A stretch of DNA of 31,803 nt from Streptomyces sp. NRRL S-37 (GTDB taxonomy: Bacteria; Actinomycetota; Actinomycetes; Streptomycetales; Streptomycetaceae). The notes under the pieces are model-generated. The model was not told the DNA's origin and ran no database searches. It was given only the letters and a program-made list of their open reading frames with translations. Shown piece by piece: positions 19,828 to 27,775 of the stretch (position 1 is its first letter; the number at the start of each line of letters is the position of its first letter). The stretch covers positions 1-31,803 of the forward strand of contig NZ_JOIZ01000040.1 in the NCBI RefSeq assembly GCF_000721605.1, written 5' to 3'. The position numbers and the translations under genes are program-made.

Positions 19828-21681
19828 ATGCCCGAGCTGAGGTCCCGCACAGTCACCCACGGCCGCAACATGGCGGGCGCCCGCGCCCTTATGCGCGCCT
19901 CCGGTGTACCGGGTGCGGACATCGGCCGCAAGCCGATCATCGCGGTCGCCAACAGCTTCACGGAGTTCGTCCCCGGCCACACCCACCTGGCCCCGGTCGG
20001 CCGGATCGTCAGCGAGGCGGTCACCGCGGCCGGCGGCATCCCGCGCGAGTTCAACACCATCGCCGTCGACGACGGCATCGCGATGGGCCACGGCGGCATG
20101 CTGTACTCCCTGCCCTCCCGCGACCTGATCGCGGACAGCGTGGAGTACATGGTGGAGGCGCACCGCGCGGACGCCCTGATCTGCATCTCCAACTGCGACA
20201 AGATCACCCCGGGCATGCTCAACGCGGCCCTGCGGCTGAACATCCCCACGGTCTTCGTCTCCGGCGGCCCGATGGAGTCCGGCCGCGCCACCCTGGTCGA
20301 CGGCACGGTGCGCACGCTGGACCTGGTCGACGCGATGTCGGAGGCGGTCAACGAGAAGATCTCCGATGCGGACATCCTCCGCATCGAGGAGAACGCCTGC
20401 CCGACCTGCGGCTCCTGTTCCGGCATGTTCACCGCCAACTCGATGAACTGCCTCACCGAGGCGATCGGCCTCTCCCTCCCCGGCAACGGCTCGGTCCTCG
20501 CCACCCACACCGCCCGCAAGGCGCTCTACGAGAACGCCGCCCGCACGGTCCTGGACCTGACCCGCCGCTACTACGAGCAGGACGACGACTCGGTCCTGCC
20601 CCGCAGCATCGCCACCCCCGCCGCCTTCGAGAACGCCATGGCGCTCGACATCGCCATGGGCGGCTCCACCAACACGATCCTGCACCTGCTGGCCGCCGCC
20701 CAGGAGGCGGAGGTCCCCTACGGCCTCACCGAGATGGACGCCCTCTCGCGCCGCGTCCCCTGCCTGGCCAAGGTCGCGCCCAACGTCGCCAAGGACCGCA
20801 CGTACTACATGGAGGACGTGCACCGCGCGGGAGGCATCCCCGCCCTCCTCGGCGAGCTGCACCGCGCGGGCCTGCTCAACGAGGACGTCCACTCCGTCCA
20901 CAGCCCGTCCCTGGCCGACTGGCTGAAGACCTGGGACATCCGCGGCGGCTCCCCGTCGCAGGAGGCCGTGGAACTGTGGCACGCGGCCCCCGGCTGCGTC
21001 CGCTCCGCCGAGGCCTTCTCCCAGTCCGAGCGCTGGGAGACCCTCGACGAGGACGCCGAGGGCGGCTGCATCCGCTCCGTCGAGCACGCGTACTCCGAGG
21101 ACGGCGGCCTGGCGGTGCTGCGCGGCAACCTCGCCGTCGACGGCTGTGTGGTGAAGACGGCCGGCGTCGACGAGTCCATCTGGACCTTCGAGGGCCCGGC
21201 GGTCGTCTGCGAGTCGCAGGAGGAGGCCGTCGAGAAGATCCTCACCCAGCAGGTCAAGGAGGGCGACGTCGTCGTCATCCGCTACGAGGGCCCCAAGGGC
21301 GGCCCCGGCATGCAGGAGATGCTCTACCCGACGTCGTACCTGAAGGGCCGCGGCCTCGGAAAGGCCTGCGCCCTGATCACCGACGGCCGTTTCTCCGGCG
21401 GCACGTCCGGCCTGTCCATCGGCCACGCCTCCCCGGAGGCGGCCTCGGGCGGCACCATCGCCCTGGTCGAGGACGGCGACCGCATCCGCATCGACATCCC
21501 GAACCGCTCGATCGAGCTGCTGGTCGACGAGGCGGAACTGACCCGCCGCGAGCAGGCCCTGAACGGCCGGTACGCCCCGAAGAACCGCGACCGCAAGGTC
21601 TCCGCCGCCCTGAAGGCGTACGCGGCGATGGCCACCAGCGCGGACAAGGGCGCGGTGCGCGACGTGAGCAAGCTGGGCTGA
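19828..21681 (+). CDS. ilvD: Dihydroxy-acid dehydratase
   Basis: 617 residues, the E. coli-like long form. It dehydrates 2,3-dihydroxy-isovalerate and -methylvalerate in valine, isoleucine and leucine/pantothenate synthesis. Fe-S ligand cysteines are visible at Cys123 ([10 protein letters not shown], with Lys125) and in [22 protein letters not shown] (from Cys191). The C-terminal part has the conserved [14 protein letters not shown]. The ATG follows GAAGGAG (19812-19818). I found no branched-chain leader peptide or T-box in the 111 bases upstream; TACGCT (19785-19790) is a possible -10. A hairpin follows the gene. Confidence 0.97.
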   Translation: MPELRSRTVTHGRNMAGARALMRASGVPGADIGRKPIIAVANSFTEFVPGHTHLAPVGRIVSEAVTAAGGIPREFNTIAVDDGIAMGHGGMLYSLPSRDLIADSVEYMVEAHRADALICISNCDKITPGMLNAALRLNIPTVFVSGGPMESGRATLVDGTVRTLDLVDAMSEAVNEKISDADILRIEENACPTCGSCSGMFTANSMNCLTEAIGLSLPGNGSVLATHTARKALYENAARTVLDLTRRYYEQDDDSVLPRSIATPAAFENAMALDIAMGGSTNTILHLLAAAQEAEVPYGLTEMDALSRRVPCLAKVAPNVAKDRTYYMEDVHRAGGIPALLGELHRAGLLNEDVHSVHSPSLADWLKTWDIRGGSPSQEAVELWHAAPGCVRSAEAFSQSERWETLDEDAEGGCIRSVEHAYSEDGGLAVLRGNLAVDGCVVKTAGVDESIWTFEGPAVVCESQEEAVEKILTQQVKEGDVVVIRYEGPKGGPGMQEMLYPTSYLKGRGLGKACALITDGRFSGGTSGLSIGHASPEAASGGTIALVEDGDRIRIDIPNRSIELLVDEAELTRREQALNGRYAPKNRDRKVSAALKAYAAMATSADKGAVRDVSKLG

Positions 21682-21705
21682 GCCCCACCGGGCCGTGAGC
21701 AGAGC

Positions 21706-21736
21706 AGGGCCGCTTCCGCACCGCGGGGGCGGCCCT
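21706..21736 (+). terminator. Hairpin downstream of ilvD
   Basis: AGGGCCGC (21706-21713) pairs perfectly with GCGGCCCT (21729-21736); the loop holds a smaller nested CCGC/GCGG stem. It begins 25 bases after the ilvD stop and lies between convergent genes, so it probably terminates ilvD. Confidence 0.6.
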
Positions 21737-21862
21737 CGCCGTCGGCGGGGCGCCGGGACCCCACCCGCCCACGGCGAACACGGTCCCGGCGGGCACGGAC
21801 GGGCCATCCGCGTCCGGCGTTCCCTGTGCCGGCCCCCGTTCCCAGTCAGCCGGCCGCCCGGT

Positions 21863-23992
21863 TCACCAGTCGGCCGGGTCGTCCCCCGACACGCCGAACA
21901 CGGTCCCGTCGGGCGCGCCGGCGTAGACGTGACCGTCCGCGAGCACCGGCGTGGGCAGCGAGTCGGGGACCCGGTCGGCTTCGGCGCCGAGCCGCGGCCG
22001 GGTCTGCCCGAGGAGTTCCCCCGTGCGGGCGTCGACGCCCAGCAGCCGCCCGTCGGGGGCGGTGACGTACACGTGCCGTCCGTCGGAGACGGGCTCCGAG
22101 CCCCGGCTCACGCCCGTCTCCAGCCGCCACCGCTGCCTGCCCGCCGCCATGTCGACGGCCGCCAGCGAGCCGCCCGCGCCCATGAGGTACACGGTGTCCC
22201 CGTGCACGCCGACCTCCGCCTGCGCGACGGGCACGGGCAGTGTCACCCGGTGGGTTTCCCCGGTGCCGGGCGTGTAGCGGAGCACGGCCTTCGCGTCCCC
22301 GTAGGCGGCGCCCTCGACGATGAGGTACACGGCCCCGTCCGCCGCTCCCACCGGCGTCAGCGTCCCCTCCAGTTCCGCGTCCCACCGCACGTCACCCGTC
22401 GCCGGATCCACCGAGGTGACCCGGGTCCTGTTCCCGTCCCCGGACGGACTCGCCGCGTACGCCGACGATCCGCCCGCCCCGCCCGTCTCCTCCGGCTCCA
22501 CGGCGAACGAGGAGAAGTACGGCACGGCCTGCCCCGGAATCCGGTGGGACCACCTGGTCTCGCCGGAGGCACTGTCCACGCCCGTGACCGTCCCGTCGGA
22601 GCGGGTCAGCAGGAGCATGTCGCCGACCGCCCGCACCCCGTCGTACTCGGGCGGGTCCTCCTGCCACACCGGCTCGCCCGTGGCCGGATCGAGCGCCTCC
22701 AGGACGCCGACCAGGTCGAGGGAGGGCTGGACGAGGCCGCCCGACAGGACCGGCGGTTCGCTCCGCGTCGTCCCGTCGACGTCGTGCCGCCACAAGGTGC
22801 GGCCGTCGGCCGGATCGAGGGCGAAGACCCGGCCGGGCAACGCGCAGAGCAGTTTCTCCGCCCCGTACGAGCACTGGGGCATGCCGCCGGCCTCCGGGGC
22901 GGGCACCGCCTTCCACACGCCGAAGCCGCCCGATGCGCTCCGCGCGGTGGTGGTCTTCCGCTCCGGTTCCGCGCCGCCGAGCACCTGCACCGAGGCGAGC
23001 CCGCCGAGCACGGCGAGGCAGAGCACCCCGGCCACCAGGACCGTCCTCCTGCCGAGGCGCCGCGCGGGCCGCTTCGCGGGCGCGTCCGCCAGGGACTCCG
23101 GCTCGGCCTCCTCCGGCGCCTCCCGCGTCCGCTGCGCCGGTACGAACACCTGCGTGTCGTACGCCGCCGACACCGACCGCAGCTCCCGCATCAGCTCGTC
23201 CGGCGTGGGCCGGTCGTCAGGCTCCTTGGCGAGACACCGCAGCACCAGCGGCGCGAGCGACTCCGGTACGCCGGTCAGGTCGGGCTCGTCGTGCACGACC
23301 TGGTAGGCGACGACGTACGGGCTGTCGGAGTCGAACGGACCACGCCCCGTCGTCGCGTGCACCATGAGCGACCCGAGCGCGAACACGTCGGCCGCGGGGC
23401 CCACCTCCCGGGGCCGCCGGAACTGCTCGGGCGCCATGAACGGCGGCGTGCCGATCAACTTCCCGGTTTCCGTGCGCAGTTCGCTGTCCTTCGGCCGGGA
23501 GATGCCGAAGTCGATGACCTTCGGCCCGTCCTCGGCGAGCAGCACGTTGCTCGGCTTCAGATCCCGGTGCACGACCCCGACCCGGTGGATGTCGCGCAGC
23601 GCCTCCGCGAGCCCGGCCATCAGCCGACGCGACTGGTCCGGGTCCATGGGCCCGTTCCGTTTCACTTCCTCGGAGAGCGTCGGACCCGGGATGTACAGGG
23701 TGGCCATCCACGGCCGCCCGCCCTCCGGATCGGCGTCGACGACCGGCGCCGTGAAGGCTCCGCTCACCCGCCGCGCCGCGGCCACCTCCTGCCGGAACCG
23801 CCCTCTGAACTCGGGATCCATGGCGTACCGGGCGTGTACGACCTTCACCGCGACCCGCATCCCGGAGGTGCTCCGGGCCAGATGCACGACCCCCATGCCG
23901 CCCGAGCCCAGACAGGATTCCAGACGATAGTGACCGGCGTATTCCGGAAGTTCCGCTTCCGCGCTCGCTCCGGCGTTCCGCTGCGACGCCAT
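21863..23992 (-). CDS. Membrane Ser/Thr protein kinase with extracytoplasmic PQQ-type beta-propeller
   Basis: 709 residues. The kinase domain (about 20-275) is complete: glycine loop GSGGMG (29-34), Lys50, Glu69, HRDLKPSN with Asp144, DFG (161-163), APE (187-189). A juxtamembrane linker leads to one helix (about 317-338), and the rest is an extracytoplasmic propeller with repeats such as VFALDPADGRTLWRHDV, LEALDPATGEPVWQED, VTGVDSASGETRWSHRI and LLGVDARTGELLGQTR. The layout is that of AfsK/PknD-like sensors; it is a paralogue type, not a firm AfsK. Start ATG at 23992 with GGGGGTGG upstream. It is divergent from the SH3b protein gene. An in-frame echo of its C-terminus follows the stop. Confidence 0.92.
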   Translation of the reverse strand: MASQRNAGASAEAELPEYAGHYRLESCLGSGGMGVVHLARSTSGMRVAVKVVHARYAMDPEFRGRFRQEVAAARRVSGAFTAPVVDADPEGGRPWMATLYIPGPTLSEEVKRNGPMDPDQSRRLMAGLAEALRDIHRVGVVHRDLKPSNVLLAEDGPKVIDFGISRPKDSELRTETGKLIGTPPFMAPEQFRRPREVGPAADVFALGSLMVHATTGRGPFDSDSPYVVAYQVVHDEPDLTGVPESLAPLVLRCLAKEPDDRPTPDELMRELRSVSAAYDTQVFVPAQRTREAPEEAEPESLADAPAKRPARRLGRRTVLVAGVLCLAVLGGLASVQVLGGAEPERKTTTARSASGGFGVWKAVPAPEAGGMPQCSYGAEKLLCALPGRVFALDPADGRTLWRHDVDGTTRSEPPVLSGGLVQPSLDLVGVLEALDPATGEPVWQEDPPEYDGVRAVGDMLLLTRSDGTVTGVDSASGETRWSHRIPGQAVPYFSSFAVEPEETGGAGGSSAYAASPSGDGNRTRVTSVDPATGDVRWDAELEGTLTPVGAADGAVYLIVEGAAYGDAKAVLRYTPGTGETHRVTLPVPVAQAEVGVHGDTVYLMGAGGSLAAVDMAAGRQRWRLETGVSRGSEPVSDGRHVYVTAPDGRLLGVDARTGELLGQTRPRLGAEADRVPDSLPTPVLADGHVYAGAPDGTVFGVSGDDPADW

Positions 23993-24134
23993 GGAACCAC
24001 CCCCGTGTTGTTCTTCCGCGCGCGCGATGCTCGGAGCCTAGTCGATGGCGGCTGGGGGACCGAGGCGGCGTGCCGTCCTCACGCGCGAATGACGAACTGG
24101 TGTTTCATGATGGGTTCCAGGGGAATCAACGTGA

Positions 24135-24153
24135 CCCCACGACAGTCGTGGGG
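24135..24153 (+). promoter_or_regulatory. Perfect inverted repeat just upstream of the SH3b gene
   Basis: CCCCACGAC, one base, then GTCGTGGGG: 9-base arms, perfect. It ends 7 bases before the Shine-Dalgarno GGGGGAGG, so it may be an operator or a 5' leader hairpin. It lies in the 182-base gap between the divergent kinase and SH3b genes. No firm promoter was found there. Confidence 0.5.
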
Positions 24154-24174
24154 CGCAACGGGGGAGGTTTTCTC

Positions 24175-24492
24175 ATGTCTGTCGACCAGACCCGGGACAT
24201 CGCGGGCGGGGACGAGAAGGCGACGGTGACGGCGGCCACGGCCGTACGCTCCTACCCGGTCGCTCCGGGCTACCGGCTCAACGTCCGCAGCGGCCCCGGC
24301 ACCCACTACTCCGTCGTCCGGGTCCTGCCCGAGGGCGCCGAGGTCCGGATCAGCTGCCAGGCACCGGGCACCCGGGTGTCGGGCCCGTACGGCACCTCCA
24401 ACATCTGGGACAACATCGGCAGCGGCCAGTACGTCTCCGACGCGTACATCCGCACCGGCAGCGACGGGTACGTGGCTCCCCGCTGCCAGTGA
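24175..24492 (+). CDS. Small SH3b-domain protein without a signal peptide
   Basis: 105 residues. From about residue 34 the sequence is a bacterial SH3 domain: RLNVRSGPGTHYSVVRVLPEGAEVRISC. It then runs to SNIWDNIGSGQYVSDAYIRTGSDGYVAPRC, with two cysteines likely to pair. SH3b domains usually bind peptidoglycan or proteins outside the cell, but the N-terminus (MSVDQTRDIAGGDEKATV) is acidic and shows no signal peptide, so export, if any, uses another route. The ATG at 24175 is preceded by GGGGGAGG at 7 bases, the best ribosome-binding site nearby. It is divergent from the PQQ kinase gene. A substrate or partner link to that kinase is only suggested by position. Confidence 0.82.
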   Translation: MSVDQTRDIAGGDEKATVTAATAVRSYPVAPGYRLNVRSGPGTHYSVVRVLPEGAEVRISCQAPGTRVSGPYGTSNIWDNIGSGQYVSDAYIRTGSDGYVAPRCQ

Positions 24493-24526
24493 CGTCCCTT
24501 CGAAGAGATCCGCTGAACCGGCACCG

Positions 24527-24566
24527 ACCGTGCCCTGGGACTCCGCCCGGAACCCCAGGGCACGGT
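24527..24566 (+). terminator. Strong hairpin downstream of the SH3b gene
   Basis: A perfect 13-bp stem pairs ACCGTGCCCTGGG (24527-24539) with CCCAGGGCACGGT (24554-24566) around a 14-base loop, 34 bases after the stop codon. A clear intrinsic terminator candidate without a U-tract. Confidence 0.85.
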
Positions 24567-24646
24567 CGTGCACGACCGGCCCGCGGCGGGGACCGACGGG
24601 GGAGGGGGCCCACGTGCGCACCCGGAGGAGGAGTCACAATCGACCC

Positions 24647-25153
24647 GTGAGCGCAGCAGAGAACGACCCGAACGGCACCCCGGCCACCCCCGCAGGCCCC
24701 CGGCCCGAGCCCATCCGCTTCTTCGGTACGACCTGGGTCGACCACTCCGGCGGCTACACCGCCCGCCGCGTCGGCGTCGCGGCCGGCTCCCTCGCCGCCG
24801 CGGCGGCCGCCTGCCTCGTGCTCCGCATCGCCTACGACGGGCTCCGCATCGCCGACGTCGGCAGCTTCGTCTCCCTCCTCATGATCGTGATGTTCGCGAT
24901 CTGCAGCTCGCTCGCCTTCCGCCACACCTGGTCCGCCTTCACCACCCGCCCCGACCCCGACCGCCAGGCCTCCCTGCGCGGCCTGCTGGCCATCGGCTTC
25001 GTCGGCTCCCTCCTCGCCTATTTCCTCCGCACCTTCACCGAAGCCCCGGGCGAGAAGCTCCACCGCGCGGAGTACGACAAGGCCCGCGCGGAGTACGAGA
25101 AGCGCACCACCCGCCGCTCGGGCAACCCGTCGAAGAAGCGCCGCCGCTCCTGA
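24647..25153 (+). CDS. Conserved membrane protein of unknown function
   Basis: 168 residues from a GTG. A short soluble start (about 45 residues, with IRFFGTTWVDHSGGYTARR) is followed by three hydrophobic segments: VGVAAGSLAAAAAACLVLRIAYDG, SFVSLLMIVMFAICSSLAF and LRGLLAIGFVGSLLAYFL. The tail is strongly basic and ends KKRRRS. No family recognised. Start choice: CACAAT (24635-24640) ends 6 bases before the GTG, as in a leaderless gene; GGAGGAGGAG (24624-24633) is 13 bases away, farther than usual. It stands between the SH3b terminator and the methyltransferase gene, which starts 30 bases after its stop. Confidence 0.78.
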   Translation: MSAAENDPNGTPATPAGPRPEPIRFFGTTWVDHSGGYTARRVGVAAGSLAAAAAACLVLRIAYDGLRIADVGSFVSLLMIVMFAICSSLAFRHTWSAFTTRPDPDRQASLRGLLAIGFVGSLLAYFLRTFTEAPGEKLHRAEYDKARAEYEKRTTRRSGNPSKKRRRS

Positions 25154-25183
25154 CCTCACCGGAAACCCGGCCACCATGGCCGT

Positions 25184-25966
25184 ATGACGCCATCCAGGAC
25201 CGACCGCCTCACCCGAGCCCACTCCTTCAACGCCGCCGCCGCCCGGTACGCCGCCAACCGCCCCTCCTACCCTCCCGCCCTCTTCGACACGATCGAGGAG
25301 CTGACCGGCCGCCCCCTGGCCGGCTCCCGGGTCGTGGACGTCGGCGCCGGTACGGGCATGGCGACCGCCCGTCTGCACGCGCGCGGCGCCGACGTGATCG
25401 CCGTCGAGCCCGGTGACGGCATGGCGGCCGAGTTCCGCCGCACCCTCCCGGACGTGCCGCTCGTCCGGGGCGACGGCAACGCCCTCCCCCTCGCCGGCCA
25501 CAGCGCCGACCTCCTCACCTACGCCCAGGCCTGGCACTGGACCGACCCCGCCCGCGCCGTCCCGGAGGCGGTACGGGTCCTGCGGCCGGGCGGGGCGCTC
25601 GCCCTGTGGTGGAACACCGACGCGCTCGACGTGCCCTGGATCGCCGAGGAAGCCGAACGCACCGCACGCCACTTCGGCGTGAACCCCGCCGCCGAGCGGC
25701 GCGACACCGACGCCCGAGCCGTCGACCCCACCGGTCTCCTGCGCTTCACCCGCCGGGAGATCCGCTGGAGCCGCCGCGTCCCGATCGACACCCACCTGGC
25801 CAACCTCGCCAGCCACTCGGTCCTCCTCGTCCACGCCGACCGTGCCGCCGCCTTCCTCGCCGAGCAGCGCGAGCACCTCACCGCCGCCTTCCCGGACGGC
25901 GCCGTCGAGGAGACCTACGTCGTCGTCCTCCTCCTCGCCACCGCGCCACCGACCCCGACGGCTTGA
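25184..25966 (+). CDS. Class I SAM-dependent methyltransferase
   Basis: 260 residues. Rossmann-type methyltransferase of the type-11 family: motif I VVDVGAGTGMATARL, motif II AVEPGDGMAAEF, motif III-like LVRGDGNALPLAGHSADLLTYAQAWHW, and RVLRPGGALALWW. The N-terminus FNAAAARYAANRPSYPPALFD is typical of this group. Substrate unknown, possibly a small metabolite. It is 30 bases downstream of the membrane protein gene and may be co-transcribed. No Shine-Dalgarno is seen at the ATG. Confidence 0.88.
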   Translation: MTPSRTDRLTRAHSFNAAAARYAANRPSYPPALFDTIEELTGRPLAGSRVVDVGAGTGMATARLHARGADVIAVEPGDGMAAEFRRTLPDVPLVRGDGNALPLAGHSADLLTYAQAWHWTDPARAVPEAVRVLRPGGALALWWNTDALDVPWIAEEAERTARHFGVNPAAERRDTDARAVDPTGLLRFTRREIRWSRRVPIDTHLANLASHSVLLVHADRAAAFLAEQREHLTAAFPDGAVEETYVVVLLLATAPPTPTA

Positions 25967-25968
25967 CG

Positions 25969-26017
25969 CCTCCCGACCCCGGGAGGAGTATTCATCACAT
26001 GATGAATTACTCCTCCC
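25969..26017 (+). promoter_or_regulatory. Alternative hairpins over the ABC transporter ribosome-binding site and start
   Basis: Hairpin 1: CCTCCCG (25969-25975) pairs with CGGGAGG (25980-25986). Hairpin 2: arms 25981-25997 and 26000-26017 pair along 17 bp with one bulged A. Both use the same GGGAGGAG Shine-Dalgarno (25981-25988), so they cannot form together, and hairpin 2 buries the ATG at 25999 as well. The inner part TTCATCACATGATGAA (25991-26006) is an AT-rich palindrome of the kind many dimeric repressors bind. The site is thus an RNA switch, a DNA operator, or both. Confidence 0.6.
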
Positions 26018-26790
26018 GTCCACCGGAGGAACCGGCCGTCCACGCCCAGGACCTCACCGTCGTCCGAGGCACCCGCACCGTCCTGCGCGGCCTCGACTTC
26101 ACCGTCCCGCGCGGCCAGATCACCGGCCTCCTCGGCCCCTCCGGCTGCGGCAAGTCGACCCTGATGCGGGCCGTCGTCGGCACCCAGGCCAAGGTCACCG
26201 GCACCCTGGACGTCCTCGGCCACCCCGCCGGCCACCCCACCCTGCGCACCCGCGTCGGCTACGTCACCCAGGCCCCGTCCGTCTACGACGACCTGACCGT
26301 CCGCCAGAACCTCGACTACTTCGCCGCGATCCTCGACCCCGGCCGGGCGGCCGCCGACCGCCGCCACGCGAACGTCACCCGCGCGATCGCCGACGTCGAC
26401 CTCACCACCCACGCCGACGCCCTCGCCGGCAACCTCTCCGGCGGCCAGCGCAGCCGCGTCTCCCTCGCCGTGGCCCTTCTCGGCACCCCCGAACTCCTCG
26501 TCCTCGACGAACCCACCGTCGGCCTCGACCCCGTCCTCCGCCGCGACCTGTGGCAGCTCTTCCACACCCTCGCCACCGAACGCGGCGCCACCCTCCTGAT
26601 CTCCTCCCACGTCATGGACGAGGCCGAGCGCTGCCACCGCCTCCTGCTCATGCGCGCGGGCGGGATCCTCGCCGACGACACCCCCGCCGCCCTGCGCACC
26701 CGCACCGGCTCCGACACCGTCGAGGCGGCCTTCCTCCACCTGGTCGACGAGGCGACCGCGGCAGGCCGCACCAAGGAGACGACCCGATGA
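25999..26790 (+). CDS. ABC transporter ATP-binding protein
   Basis: 263 residues. Complete ABC ATPase: Walker A GPSGCGKST (46-54), Q loop Gln91, signature LSGGQ (146-150), Walker B LLVLDE (166-171), D loop, and the switch His204 in ISSHVMDEAE. It pairs with the ABC-2 permease that overlaps its stop by ATGA, forming an exporter of the drug or lipid-export type. The ATG at 25999 has GGGAGGAG 10 bases upstream; an ATG follows directly at 26002. The start region lies inside a long inverted repeat. The frame is open far upstream, but only this start has a good ribosome-binding site and the ABC fold begins 15 residues later. Confidence 0.92.
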   Translation: MMNYSSRPPEEPAVHAQDLTVVRGTRTVLRGLDFTVPRGQITGLLGPSGCGKSTLMRAVVGTQAKVTGTLDVLGHPAGHPTLRTRVGYVTQAPSVYDDLTVRQNLDYFAAILDPGRAAADRRHANVTRAIADVDLTTHADALAGNLSGGQRSRVSLAVALLGTPELLVLDEPTVGLDPVLRRDLWQLFHTLATERGATLLISSHVMDEAERCHRLLLMRAGGILADDTPAALRTRTGSDTVEAAFLHLVDEATAAGRTKETTR

Positions 26791-27557
26791 GCACGACCAC
26801 CCCCGCCCCGGCGCGCGCCCTCAACGCCTCCCGCACCACCGCCACCGCCGCCCGGGTCCTGCGCCAGCTCCGCCACGACCCGCGCACCATCGCGCTGCTG
26901 CTCCTCATCCCCTGCGTGATGCTGTTCCTGCTCCGCTACGTCTTCGACGGCAGCGCACGCACCTTCGACGGCATCGGCGCGTCACTCCTCGGCATCTTCC
27001 CGCTGATCACGATGTTCCTGGTCACTTCGATCGCCACCCTGCGCGAACGCACCTCCGGCACCCTCGAACGCCTCCTCGCCCTGCCCCTGGGCAAAGGTGA
27101 CCTGATCGCCGGCTACGCCCTCGCCTTCGGCGCCCTCGCGATCGTCCAGTCCGCCCTCGCCACGGGCCTCGCCGTCTGGTTCCTCGGCCTCGACGTCACC
27201 GGCAACCCCTGGCTGCTCCTCCTGGTCGCCCTGCTCGACGCCCTCCTCGGCACGGCCCTCGGCCTCTTCGTCTCGGCCTTCGCGGCCTCCGAGTTCCAGG
27301 CGGTCCAGTTCATGCCGGCGGTGATCTTCCCCCAGCTCCTCCTCTGCGGCCTCTTCACCCCGCGCGAGAACATGCACCCGGCCCTGGAGGCCCTCTCCGA
27401 CGTCCTCCCCATGTCCTACGCCGTCGACGGCATGAACGAGGTCCTGAAGCACACCGACATGACCGCGGCCTTCGTCCGCGACACGGCGATCGTCGCGGGC
27501 TGCGCCCTGCTGGTCCTGACCCTGGGCGCGGCCACCTTGAAACGCCGGACGGTGTAA
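26787..27557 (+). CDS. ABC-2 type transporter permease
   Basis: 256 residues, about six membrane helices, ABC2_membrane type. Seen: LLLIPCVMLFLLRYVFDGS for helix 1, the conserved intracellular stretch TLRERTSGTLERLLALPLGKGDLIAGYALAF, and the late motif MPAVIFPQLLLCGLFTPRENMHPALEALSDVLPMSYAVDGMNEVL. It overlaps the ATPase gene by ATGA. Substrate unknown. The stop codon lies in the loop of a terminator hairpin. Confidence 0.92.
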   Translation: MSTTTPAPARALNASRTTATAARVLRQLRHDPRTIALLLLIPCVMLFLLRYVFDGSARTFDGIGASLLGIFPLITMFLVTSIATLRERTSGTLERLLALPLGKGDLIAGYALAFGALAIVQSALATGLAVWFLGLDVTGNPWLLLLVALLDALLGTALGLFVSAFAASEFQAVQFMPAVIFPQLLLCGLFTPRENMHPALEALSDVLPMSYAVDGMNEVLKHTDMTAAFVRDTAIVAGCALLVLTLGAATLKRRTV

Positions 27558-27575
27558 ATCAGCCCGTCCGGCGTT
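27541..27575 (+). terminator. Terminator hairpin containing the permease stop codon
   Basis: AACGCCGGACGG (27541-27552) pairs perfectly over 12 bp with CCGTCCGGCGTT (27564-27575). The TAA (27555-27557) is in the 11-base loop. The 3' arm is also the start of intergenic repeat copy B, so the gene end and the repeat have fused into one structure. Confidence 0.8.
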
Positions 27576-27645
27576 TGAGGACGAGGCCCGTCCAGGGCCG
27601 AAGGGGGGTCCGGGGGCACAGCCCCCGGGGACGGGACGGGAAGGG
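27563..27645 (+). repeat. Composite intergenic repeat, copy B
   Basis: GCCCGTCCGGCG, TT, TGAGGACGAGGC is followed by GGGGTCCGGGGG...GCCCCCGGGG and a G-rich tail. It matches copy A (14229-14300) in content and order but on the opposite strand, and its second half is itself a hairpin. It fills much of the 218 bases between the permease and proC. Confidence 0.65.
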
Positions 27646-27704
27646 GCGGCGGGGGCGAAAAACTCACGACGGCACCCCACCACCGACATCCCGCCCACCG
27701 GACA

Positions 27705-27724
27705 CCCCACCCCCACCCGCCCCC
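27705..27724 (-). other. Potential G-quadruplex upstream of proC
   Basis: The minus strand carries runs of 5, 3, 5 and 4 guanines separated by single bases (plus strand CCCC-A-CCCCC-A-CCC-G-CCCCC). Single-base loops favour a very stable parallel quadruplex. It ends 51 bases before the proC ATG on the template strand. Confidence 0.5.
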
Positions 27725-27775
27725 GGGATGCAAGGATGACGAGGGACGACCCACCCCCGGAGGGCACCAACCACC

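Noticed and set aside
18649..21807. A 1052-codon open frame on the minus strand
   Set aside because: It is antisense to the isomerase, TetR and ilvD genes, has no family motif and a His/Gly/Arg/Asp-biased composition typical of GC-rich shadow frames.
24122..24147. SigR-like pair GGAAT, 18 bases, GTC before the SH3b gene
   Set aside because: The -10 part departs from the usual GTT and overlaps the palindrome; too weak to call a promoter.
21695..24229. An 844-codon plus-strand frame opposite the Ser/Thr kinase
   Set aside because: Shadow of the kinase; no motif and no credible start signal.
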